NCBI GenBank assembly: GCA_031119595.1
Contig: JAVHXX010000335.1
Coordinates: forward strand, 1 to 5,235
Length of the DNA stretch: 5,235 nucleotides
DNA from: Patulibacter sp.
GTDB taxonomy: Bacteria; Actinomycetota; Thermoleophilia; Solirubrobacterales; Solirubrobacteraceae
Direction of reading: 5' to 3'
Below, in pieces: positions 1 to 5,235 of the stretch. Both the position numbers and the translations under genes were made by a program. Positions within the stretch are counted from its first letter, which is position 1. Every line of letters begins with the position of its first letter. Under the pieces are notes generated by a model. That model saw only the letters and a program-made list of their open reading frames with translations, was not told the origin of the DNA and did not search any database.

Positions 1-1664
1 GCCACGGCTCGGGCGACGTCCCCGGCCTGCGCCGCGCCGTCGCCGCCGCCTTCGGGCTCGACGAGCCGGCGCTCGTCGCCGACCCCGGCGCGAAGGTCGC
101 CGAAGACCGCACGGCCGCGCTCATCGCCCGCTTCCCGGGCACCGCCTACCGCGGCTCCGATCTCCTCGACCGCCTCGAGGAGGCGCAGCACGCGCTCCTG
201 ACCCAGCTGGCCGAGCACGACTGGGACGTCGCCCGGATCTCGGAGATCACGGCGTCGGTCCTCGGCGACGGCGTCGAGACCGGCCCGCGCGCCGCGGTCG
301 AATCGGCGCTGCGGTTCGCCGCGGCGCAGATCGTGCCGAAGCTCCGGTCGACCACCGACGAGATGACGAACGTGGTCCGTGCCCTGAACGGCCACCACAT
401 CCCGGCAGGGCCCTCCGGCTCGCCGACCCGCGGGCGCTTCGACGTGCTCCCGACGGGCCGCAACTTCTACTCCGTCGATCCGCGCGCCCTGCCGTCGCAG
501 CTGTCCTACGAGACGGGCGTACGCCTCGCGGACGCCGTCCTCGAGCGCCACGTGGCCGACACCGGCGAGCTGCCGAAGATGGTCGGCCTCGTCGCCTGGG
601 GCACGGCCGCGATGCGCACCCAGGGCGACGACGCCGCCGAAGTGCTCGCGCTGCTCGGCGTTCGGCCCACGTGGCACCCGAGCTCGCGCCGCGTGACGGG
701 GCTCGAAGTCATCCCGCTCGAGGAGCTCGGCCGCCCGCGCGTCGACGTGACCCTGCGCATCTCCGGCTTCTTCCGCGATGCGTTCCCGCACCTGCTCACC
801 CTCCTCGACGACGCCGTGACGATGGTCGCGGCGCTCGACGAGCCGGACGACCAGAACTTCGTCGCGGCACACGCCCGCGCCGAGGCGGCCCGCCTCGCCG
901 GCGAGCTCGAGGAGGCCGAGGCCTGGCGCCGGTCGACCACGCGCATCTTCGGCTCGAAGCCGGGCACCTACGGCGCGGGCCTGATCCAGCTCCTGGAGAC
1001 CCGCGACTGGCGCGACGATGCCGACCTCGCGAAGGTCTACGAGGCCTGGGGCGGCTTCGCCTACGGCCGCGGACTCGACGGCGTCGCGGCCGGTGAGGCG
1101 ATGCGGACGGCGTTCGAGAAGATCGACGTGGCCGTGAAGAACGTCGACTCGCGCGAGCACGACCACCTCGACTCCGACGACTACTACCAGTACCACGGCG
1201 GCATGATCGCGACCGTCCGCGCGCTCTCGGGGAAGGAGCCGGCCGCGTACCTCGGCGACTCCTCGGACCCGGCGAAGGTCCGGATGCGCACGCTCGCCGA
1301 GGAGACGCGCCGCATCTTCCGCGCGCGTGTCGCCAACCCCCGCTGGATCGGCTCGATGACCCGCCACGGGTTCAAGGGCGCCGCCGAGCTGCACGCCACC
1401 GTCGACTACCTCTTCGGCTACGACGCCACCACCGATGTGGCCTCGGACTGGATGTACGAGACCATCACGGAGAAGTACCTCCTCGACGAGGACATCGCGG
1501 CCTTCATGGACCAGGCCAACCCGTGGGCCGCGCGCGGCATCGCGGAGAAGCTGCTCGAGGCGATCGAGCGCGGCATGTGGAAGGAGCCGAGCGACGAGCT
1601 CGTCGACGCCATCAAGCAGCGCTACCTCGCCCTCGAGGACGACCTCGAGGCCGCGACCGCCTAG
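1..1664 (+). CDS. cobN: Cobaltochelatase subunit CobN, C-terminal part (5'-truncated by window)
   Basis: This is the large subunit of cobaltochelatase, a cytoplasmic enzyme that inserts Co2+ into the corrin ring during cobalamin synthesis, driven by an ATPase partner. The reading frame is open from base 3 (bases 1-2 finish a codon upstream) to the TAG at 1662-1664, giving 553 residues. CobN proteins are usually about 1,200 or more residues, so over half lies off the left edge. The family signature is clear: PAGPSGSPTRGR (402-437) runs directly into DVLPTGRNFYSVDPRALPS. Further CobN-like blocks are the DHLDSDDYYQYHGG segment (about 1161-1202), the NPRWIGSMTRHGFKGAAE segment (about 1335-1388) and a C-terminal part with NPWAARGIAEKLLEA. 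BchH/ChlH of magnesium chelatase is homologous. I prefer CobN because of these blocks, the actinobacterial composition and the absence of other chlorophyll genes. The metal is not proven by sequence. The motor gene follows 70 bases downstream on the same strand, probably in one operon. Confidence 0.95.
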   Translation, partial: HGSGDVPGLRRAVAAAFGLDEPALVADPGAKVAEDRTAALIARFPGTAYRGSDLLDRLEEAQHALLTQLAEHDWDVARISEITASVLGDGVETGPRAAVESALRFAAAQIVPKLRSTTDEMTNVVRALNGHHIPAGPSGSPTRGRFDVLPTGRNFYSVDPRALPSQLSYETGVRLADAVLERHVADTGELPKMVGLVAWGTAAMRTQGDDAAEVLALLGVRPTWHPSSRRVTGLEVIPLEELGRPRVDVTLRISGFFRDAFPHLLTLLDDAVTMVAALDEPDDQNFVAAHARAEAARLAGELEEAEAWRRSTTRIFGSKPGTYGAGLIQLLETRDWRDDADLAKVYEAWGGFAYGRGLDGVAAGEAMRTAFEKIDVAVKNVDSREHDHLDSDDYYQYHGGMIATVRALSGKEPAAYLGDSSDPAKVRMRTLAEETRRIFRARVANPRWIGSMTRHGFKGAAELHATVDYLFGYDATTDVASDWMYETITEKYLLDEDIAAFMDQANPWAARGIAEKLLEAIERGMWKEPSDELVDAIKQRYLALEDDLEAATA

Positions 1665-1668
1665 CGCG

Positions 1669-1716
1669 GCGCGCGGTCCCGTCGCCCCACCCGATGCCCG
1701 TTCCGCGGACCCGCGC
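1669..1716 (+). other. Possible hairpin in the cobN/motor-gene gap
   Basis: Bases 1669-1679 (gcgcgcggtcc) can pair with 1707-1716 (ggacccgcgc) as a 10-bp stem with one bulged C at 1674 and a loop of about 27 bases. There is no T-tract after it. It could be a weak attenuator or processing site between the two chelatase genes. In sequence this GC-rich it may also be chance, since alternating GC runs pair easily. Confidence 0.25.
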
Positions 1717-1745
1717 ACCTAGGGTGGCTGGCTGATGCCCGTTCC
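1693..1745 (+). repeat. 12-bp direct repeat duplicating the motor gene's start context
   Basis: The 12-mer gatgcccgttcc occurs at 1693-1704 and again at 1734-1745, a 41-base offset. The second copy contains the start codon of the chelatase motor gene (1735). Similarity continues loosely beyond the 12-mer (gcggacccgcg against cgcgtacccgc). The first copy starts a 13-codon ORF, MPVPRTRAPRVAG, whose TGA (1733-1735) overlaps the real ATG as TGATG. The repeat is plainly visible; whether it arose by local duplication and whether the mini-ORF is translated are inferences. Confidence 0.6.
1720..1727 (+). promoter_or_regulatory. Ribosome-binding-like site overlapping a -10-like TAGGGT
   Basis: The sequence tagggtgg lies just before the ATG at 1735. 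Read as a Shine-Dalgarno, agggtgg (1721-1727) sits 7 bases from the start codon, good spacing with moderate complementarity. Read as a promoter, TAGGGT (1720-1725) fits the TANNNT form of an actinobacterial -10, with nine bases to the ATG, which would give a nearly leaderless transcript. No convincing -35 hexamer is visible about 17 bases upstream. Either reading supports 1735 as the start. I favour the ribosome-binding reading, with an internal promoter possible. Confidence 0.45.
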
Positions 1746-3753
1746 CGCGTACCCGCTGAGCGCGATCGTCGGCCAGGACGACCTGGTCGAGGCGCTGCTC
1801 GTGAGCGCCGTCCACCCCGTCGTGGGCGGCGTGCTCGTGCGCGGCGAGCGCGGCACGGCGAAGTCCACGGCCGTGCGCGCGCTCGCGCCGATGCTCGGCA
1901 CGGGCGACGGCGATGCCGCCCCGCTCGTCGAGCTGCCGCTCGGCGCCACGCTCGACCGCCTCGTCGGCACCCTCGACCTGCGAGCAGCGCTCGAGGGCGA
2001 ACACCGGGTCGAGGCCGGCCTCCTGAGCCGCGCCCACGGCGGCGTGCTCTACGTCGACGAGGTCAACCTCCTCGCCGACCACCTCGTCGACGCGCTCCTC
2101 GATGCCGCAGCGTCCGGCGCGGTGACCGTCGAACGCGACGGCGTGTCGGTGGTGCAGGAGGCGCGCTTCATCCTCGTCGGCACCATGAATCCCGAGGAGG
2201 GTGAGCTCCGGCCGCAGCTCCTGGACCGCTTCGGCCTCGGCGTCGAGGTGACCGGCCCGCGTGAGCCGGCACAGCGCGCGGCGATCGTGAAACGGCGGAT
2301 GGAGTTCGACGCCGACCCGGCCGCGTTCTGCGCGCGCTGGGCCGACGAGGAGGCGGCGTACGTCGAGCGGATCCGGACCGCCCAGGCCCTGATCGGCTCA
2401 GTCTCGATCGGCGAGCGCGAGCTCCTGCGGATCTCGACGGTATGCGCGAAGCTCGACCTCGACGGCGTCCGCGGCGACCTCGTGTGCGCGCACACGGCCC
2501 GGGCCCTCGCGGCGCTCGCGGGCGCGACCGAGGTGACCTCCGAGCACGTCGAGCGGGCCGCGCACCTCGCCCTGCGGCACCGGATGCGACGCGATCCGCT
2601 GGCCCCGCCGCCAGGCGGTGGCCGCGATCCGGGCATCGACGACGCACTCGAGCAGGCGGAGAGCGAACTTCCGCCGGAAACGCCGGAGAGCCCCGTTCCG
2701 GGCGCCACGCCGGATCCGAGGGACGAGGCGGGGGATTCGTCATCTGAGGAGCGCAACGACGGAGACGAGTCCGGTGGGCCCGATCGCGGCGATGAGGCTC
2801 CAAATCCGTCGGATTTGCAGGGAGAAACCGGCACGGACGAGGAATTCGCGTCGACGATGCCTCAACCTCAACTCCAGACTGAGACTTCCTGGCAGCCGTC
2901 ATCGGAACTGGCGCCACCGCCCCGAGATCTCGGGCGAAATGACGATCCCGGCCCTGAGCGGCCGCCGCGGTCCGTCGGTGCGGCCGCGATCCCGAGTCGC
3001 GTCCCGGAAACGGCCCTCAGATTGCACCGCGGGCCGCGTTCGGCCTCGAATCGCAGCGCCATGGAGAGCTTCACGCCGTCTGGCCGGGCGCCGGGTGGCA
3101 CCCTCGCAGTGGTCGATTCGCGCCCTGCACTCGCCGACGATCCGGTCGCGATCCTGCCGACGATCCTCGCCTCGCTGCGCGGCGACGCGCGGCCGCAGGC
3201 GGCCGTCGTCGGCGGCGGTCGGAGCGCCTTGCTCTGCCTGATCGTCGATACGAGTGGGTCGATGGCCGCCCGTCGACGGCTCTCGCGGGTGAAGGGCGCA
3301 CTCGAGGCAGCGCTCCGGCGCGCCTACGCGCGCCGCGATCTCGTCGCCGTGGTCGCGTTCTCCGGCGAGGGGGCCCGCACGCTCGTCGCGCCAGGCACGC
3401 CGATCGAGCAGGCCGCCGCGGCCGTCGATGCGCTCCCCGCCGGCGGGCGCACGCCCCTCGCGGCCGGCATCGCGCACGCCGCGGACCTCCTCGAAGAGGC
3501 CGCGCGTGGCCACCACGCCGGCCGGGCCAGGATCGCCGTGCTCCTCACGGACGGCCGCGCCGACGATCGCGCCGGCCATGCCCGCGCGGCGCTCGCACGC
3601 GTCGCCGCCGCCTCCGACCGCACCGTGGTGGTGGACCTCGAGGACGGCCGCGCACGCCTCGGCCTGGCCGCACCCCTCGCCGCGGCCGCGGGCGCCGACC
3701 TCACCCGGCTCGTGGCGCCGGGCGAGGACATCAGTCGCCACCCCGCGGCCTGA
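1735..3753 (+). CDS. Fused AAA+ ATPase/VWA chelatase motor subunit (ChlI-ChlD type, putative cobaltochelatase subunit)
   Basis: This 672-residue cytoplasmic protein is the likely ATP-driven motor for the adjacent CobN. Residues 1 to about 285 are a ChlI/BchI-type AAA+ module. It has Walker A GERGTAKST (37-45), Walker B VLYVDE (104-109), sensor-1 GTMNPEEGEL around Asn152, LLDRFG (162-167) and a helical lid with a sensor-2-like TARALAAL near Arg256. Residues about 287-440 are a disordered-looking linker rich in Asp, Glu, Pro and Ser. Residues about 498-672 are a VWA domain with a complete MIDAS: DTSGS (505-509), Thr573 in GGRTPLAAG and Asp606 in LLTDGRAD. The AAA+-linker-VWA order matches the fused actinobacterial protein often annotated as magnesium chelatase subunit D or putative cobaltochelatase. 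CobN directly upstream argues for cobalt. The start at 1735 places the conserved SAIVGQDDL block at residue 9, as expected. The linker is lower in GC than the domains, and the usual basic motif before the VWA domain is not recognisable. Confidence 0.93.
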   Translation: MPVPAYPLSAIVGQDDLVEALLVSAVHPVVGGVLVRGERGTAKSTAVRALAPMLGTGDGDAAPLVELPLGATLDRLVGTLDLRAALEGEHRVEAGLLSRAHGGVLYVDEVNLLADHLVDALLDAAASGAVTVERDGVSVVQEARFILVGTMNPEEGELRPQLLDRFGLGVEVTGPREPAQRAAIVKRRMEFDADPAAFCARWADEEAAYVERIRTAQALIGSVSIGERELLRISTVCAKLDLDGVRGDLVCAHTARALAALAGATEVTSEHVERAAHLALRHRMRRDPLAPPPGGGRDPGIDDALEQAESELPPETPESPVPGATPDPRDEAGDSSSEERNDGDESGGPDRGDEAPNPSDLQGETGTDEEFASTMPQPQLQTETSWQPSSELAPPPRDLGRNDDPGPERPPRSVGAAAIPSRVPETALRLHRGPRSASNRSAMESFTPSGRAPGGTLAVVDSRPALADDPVAILPTILASLRGDARPQAAVVGGGRSALLCLIVDTSGSMAARRRLSRVKGALEAALRRAYARRDLVAVVAFSGEGARTLVAPGTPIEQAAAAVDALPAGGRTPLAAGIAHAADLLEEAARGHHAGRARIAVLLTDGRADDRAGHARAALARVAAASDRTVVVDLEDGRARLGLAAPLAAAAGADLTRLVAPGEDISRHPAA

Positions 3754-3792
3754 GGGCCGCAGGGCACCGCCGGCCGCCTGATCCGAGAACGA

Positions 3793-3818
3793 CGAACGGC
3801 GCCCGAGGGCGCCGTTCG
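3793..3818. terminator. Bidirectional hairpin terminator between convergent genes
   Basis: An 11-bp perfect stem pairs 3793-3803 (cgaacggcgcc) with 3808-3818 (ggcgccgttcg) around a 4-base loop (cgag). It begins 39 bases past the motor-gene stop and ends 30 bases before the stop of the opposing gene, so it is placed to end transcripts from both sides. Neither strand has a long T-tract after the stem, as is common in high-GC Actinobacteria. It may therefore be an L-shaped intrinsic terminator or a 3'-end stabilising structure. Confidence 0.8.
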
Positions 3819-3848
3819 CGGGGACATCGGTGGTGGTGACGGGAAGGG

Positions 3849-4739
3849 TCAGCCGCGGCGGTACGGATCGATCGCGACGGAGTCGATCGTGACCCCGATG
3901 TTCGCGATCGGCGTGACGGCGCCGGAGATCGTGGCGACGAGGTTCGACGCGGCTCCGCCCATGGTCGTGGCGGCGGCCGTGATCGCGCTGTTGCCCGTGA
4001 CCGCGGTCGCGGTGTCCTGCACGAAGTCCGTGGGGCTCAGCGACGTGATCTTCAGCTGCACGGAGGCGGTCTTCGCGGTGGCGTTCAGCGGGATGAGCGT
4101 CGCGAGGGGGCTCTTCGGCGACGCCTGCCAGGCCGACGGCGCGATCGTGAGCGCCTTCGACGACACGAGCTGCACGTTCGTGACGGCACCGGTCGCGTCG
4201 CGATAGATCACGTAGGCGATGAACCCGGACAGCGAAGCGTTGTCGACCTTGTAGGTGAAGCGGAAGTTCGGGTTCGACTCGTCGACGCAGAACGCGGGCG
4301 ACGTCGCCGACGCGCCGAGCGGGAGCTGCAGTGCGTGGCTGCCGGACGCAACCCCGAGGGTCTCGTTGCCGGCGACGACCTTCGCACCGCTCGACAGGGT
4401 CCAGCCCGCGGCGCCGCTCTCGAAGTCGCCTCCGGGGGCGAGCGAATAGTCGGCGGGGTCGCCATCGACCTTGGCGAACGCCTTCGTGGTCGGGACCGGC
4501 GTGCACGCGGCGCCGGCCGGGACGGCCGCGCTGGTCGTCGATGTGGCCGTGGTCGTGGTGGCCGTGGTGGCCTTCGCTGCCGGGGCCGGGGTCGGGGTGG
4601 GCGCGGCCGCGACCTTGGCGGGCGCCGGGGCGAACAGGGAGCTCAGGCCGCCGGCGTTTGCGGTCGCGGGGACGATCGCGAGTGTCGTGGCGAGGGCGAT
4701 GCCGGAGGCGACGATGGTGCCTTGTTTGCGGAGAGGCAT
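3849..4739 (-). CDS. Secreted protein of unknown function with Ala/Thr/Pro linker and beta-rich domain
   Basis: This 296-residue exported protein has no recognised function. Residues 1-29 are a classical signal peptide: Arg4-Lys5, a hydrophobic core at about 8-24, and an ATANA cleavage site with cutting likely after Ala29. Residues about 37-75 are a low-complexity linker of Ala, Pro and Thr. Residues about 79-296 look like a single all-beta domain. It contains APGGDFESGAAGWTL (101-115), a SHALQLPLG strand (134-142), a FRFTYKVDN strand (159-167) and a closing IDSVAIDPYRRG. Cys79 and Cys151 are the only cysteines and could form a disulfide. The GDFE-GW pattern resembles jelly-roll carbohydrate-binding or galactose-binding-like folds, and I recall similar proteins in Solirubrobacterales; both points are unverified. 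The frame is open to 5123, but I chose 4739 because it gives an intact signal peptide and the upstream residues look like Arg/Gly-rich noise. It is convergent with the chelatase operon and probably unrelated in function. Confidence 0.85.
   Translation of the reverse strand: MPLRKQGTIVASGIALATTLAIVPATANAGGLSSLFAPAPAKVAAAPTPTPAPAAKATTATTTTATSTTSAAVPAGAACTPVPTTKAFAKVDGDPADYSLAPGGDFESGAAGWTLSSGAKVVAGNETLGVASGSHALQLPLGASATSPAFCVDESNPNFRFTYKVDNASLSGFIAYVIYRDATGAVTNVQLVSSKALTIAPSAWQASPKSPLATLIPLNATAKTASVQLKITSLSPTDFVQDTATAVTGNSAITAAATTMGGAASNLVATISGAVTPIANIGVTIDSVAIDPYRRG
4511..4640 (-). repeat. Low-complexity coding stretch (Ala/Thr/Pro linker)
   Basis: Within the secreted-protein gene this stretch encodes near-continuous Ala, Thr, Pro and Lys, including TTATTTTATSTTS. 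On the plus strand it appears as imperfect gtggccgtggtcgtggtggcc-like short-period repeats around 4540-4572. Such linkers separate a signal peptide or anchor from an extracellular domain and can be O-glycosylated in Actinobacteria. The periodic DNA makes the region prone to slippage, so linker length may vary between strains. Confidence 0.6.
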
Positions 4740-4749
4740 AGGGGGAGGA

Positions 4750-4753
4750 CCTC
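4750..4753 (-). promoter_or_regulatory. Weak ribosome-binding site for the secreted-protein gene
   Basis: On the minus strand GAGG (plus-strand cctc at 4750-4753) lies 10 bases before the ATG at 4739. The intervening leader is pyrimidine-rich (TCCTCCCCCT). Spacing is long and the match short, so this is modest support for the chosen start. The signal peptide is the stronger argument. Confidence 0.4.
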
Positions 4754-4765
4754 GAGGATCAGGGT

Positions 4766-4785
4766 GGCGGGAAGCGGCGGGAAGC
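4766..4785. repeat. Perfect 10-bp tandem duplication
   Basis: The unit ggcgggaagc occurs back to back at 4766-4775 and 4776-4785. It lies 27-46 bases upstream of the secreted-protein start, probably in its 5' leader or core promoter. On the transcript strand it reads as repeated GCTTCCCGCC. It may be a slippage product or a repeated protein-binding site. Confidence 0.65.
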
Positions 4786-5016
4786 CGGGTGTACCCACTC
4801 TTCGCCGCACCACACCGCAAACATGAGCGTCGGACGGCCCGCCGGCCCGTTTTGCGGATGGGATCGCGTATGACGCCCCGGAATGGACGCGAACGCCCTT
4901 CCAGAAATGGACCGGACGTCCAGGAGCACGCGTGACCGGTTCGGGACACCAGCCGGCATTCGAAGGGCGGCTCGAAAATCCACCCCCGCCCACGGACCCC
5001 GCCGGCCGCCGCCATG

Positions 5017-5088
5017 CGAACCGACACGAGCCGCTCCCAACACGGCGCAACGAGCGGGTCCCGGCACGGCGCAACGAGCCGTCCCAGC
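5017..5088. repeat. 24-bp tandem repeat, two good copies plus one degenerate
   Basis: The 15-mer cacggcgcaacgagc occurs at 5041-5055 and exactly again at 5065-5079, giving a 24-base period with units 5041-5064 and 5065-5088. The preceding 24 bases (5017-5040) match the first unit at about 14 of 24 positions, centred on acgagc and ctccc, and look like an older copy. No gene covers the repeat. It could be a small minisatellite-like array or iterated binding sites; nothing suggests CRISPR. Confidence 0.7.
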
Positions 5089-5149
5089 AGCCCTGCCCAC
5101 GCGCGGCCGCGGCCCTCAGGCAAGTCAGCACGCGGCTCCGTCCCTCAGC

Positions 5150-5166
5150 CGTGCCACCACGGCACG
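5150..5166. other. Short perfect hairpin
   Basis: cgtgcc (5150-5155) and ggcacg (5161-5166) form a 6-bp stem around a 5-base loop (accac). No T-tract follows on the plus strand. It may be part of a terminator or regulatory site for a gene beyond the right edge, or chance. Confidence 0.3.
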
Positions 5167-5202
5167 TGGATTGCGAGTGCCCCCGGGAGGCGGGAGGCGC
5201 CG

Positions 5203-5226
5203 CTCCGAAGACCAGAACTCTCGGAG
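5203..5226. other. Inverted repeat at the right edge
   Basis: ctccga (5203-5208) and tcggag (5221-5226) form a 6-bp inverted repeat with a 12-base spacer. Its half-sites and spacing could suit a dimeric regulator operator or a weak hairpin, but the window ends nine bases later, so its context cannot be judged. Confidence 0.25.
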
Positions 5227-5235
5227 ACAGACCAC

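Larger units (their letters stand above)
4740..5235. other. Non-coding stretch upstream of the secreted-protein gene
   Basis: About 496 bases with no credible protein gene on either strand. The open frames crossing it translate to Arg/Gly/Pro-rich sequence without domain-like content. It must contain the promoter for the minus-strand gene ending at 3849, but I could not find a well-spaced -35/-10 pair. A TACACC at plus-strand 4787-4792 (minus strand) is a weak -10 candidate, and the region around 4810-4900 is the least GC-rich part. It also holds a 10-bp tandem duplication, a 24-bp tandem repeat and two small hairpins, listed separately. I see no tRNA, rRNA or riboswitch core. Confidence 0.6.

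Noticed and set aside
2641..3060. Compensated frameshift inside the motor-protein linker
   Set aside because: The in-frame translation stays acidic and Pro-rich as expected for this linker, there are no stops, and alternative frames give only Arg-rich noise.
2899..4506. 535-codon open frame on the minus strand
   Set aside because: It runs antisense to the VWA half of the motor gene and across the terminator and the secreted-protein gene in another frame. Its translation is Arg/Gly/Ala-rich with no domain, typical of a shadow frame in GC-rich DNA.
4335..4935. Plus-strand open frames opposite the secreted-protein gene
   Set aside because: They are antisense to a gene with a clear signal peptide and protein-like domain; their Val/Ala- or Arg/Gly-rich translations mirror the Thr/Ala codons of the linker.
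5017..5088. CRISPR array
   Set aside because: The units are directly adjacent with no unique spacers and there are only two to three copies.
4740..5123. N-terminal extension of the secreted protein back to 5123
   Set aside because: The extension would bury a textbook signal peptide about 128 residues into the protein, and the added residues look non-coding and include the tandem repeat.
5150..5226. tRNA suggested by stems near the right edge
   Set aside because: No acceptor, anticodon and T-arm set can be folded, and no GTTCRANYC T-loop motif is present.
5149..5235. Cobalamin riboswitch near the right edge, suggested by the cobalt theme and small hairpins
   Set aside because: Neither strand shows the conserved B12-box or the GCCACTG core, and no cobalamin gene follows within view.

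Overview
The window is very GC-rich. Hand counts give about 82% GC in bases 3541-3720 and about 63% in the lowest stretch found (2761-2940). It reads as a bacterial chromosome of the high-GC actinobacterial type. Three things support this: a GC-dominated third codon position, a CobN plus fused ChlI/ChlD-like gene pair, and a secreted protein with an Ala/Thr/Pro linker of a kind I associate with Solirubrobacterales (Thermoleophilia). The order-level placement is an inference from memory, not a database result.

Layout, left to right. Bases 1-1664 (+) are the C-terminal 553 residues of CobN, the large substrate-binding subunit of cobaltochelatase; its start lies off the left edge. A 70-base gap follows, holding a 12-base direct repeat, a 13-codon mini-ORF and a combined -10/ribosome-binding-like motif. 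Bases 1735-3753 (+) are a 672-residue chelatase motor protein that fuses an AAA+ ATPase (ChlI/BchI type) to a VWA/MIDAS domain (ChlD/BchD type) through a long acidic, proline-rich linker. Bases 3754-3848 separate two convergent genes and contain a strong 11-bp stem hairpin that can serve as a terminator for both. Bases 3849-4739 (-) encode a 296-residue exported protein of unknown function. Bases 4740-5235 carry no credible gene; they hold the 5' region of the secreted-protein gene, short tandem repeats and small hairpins.

Function. CobN and the fused motor protein make a coherent pair. CobN binds the corrin substrate, hydrogenobyrinate a,c-diamide in the aerobic cobalamin pathway, together with Co2+. 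The AAA+/VWA protein supplies ATP-driven remodelling, the job done by CobS and CobT in proteobacteria. The convergent secreted protein has no evident link to cobalamin.

No unmistakably new system is present. The points most worth a second look are the two-gene cobaltochelatase layout, the unusual linker and pre-VWA region of the motor protein, the duplicated start-codon context between the two chelatase genes, and the 24-bp tandem repeat near the right edge.
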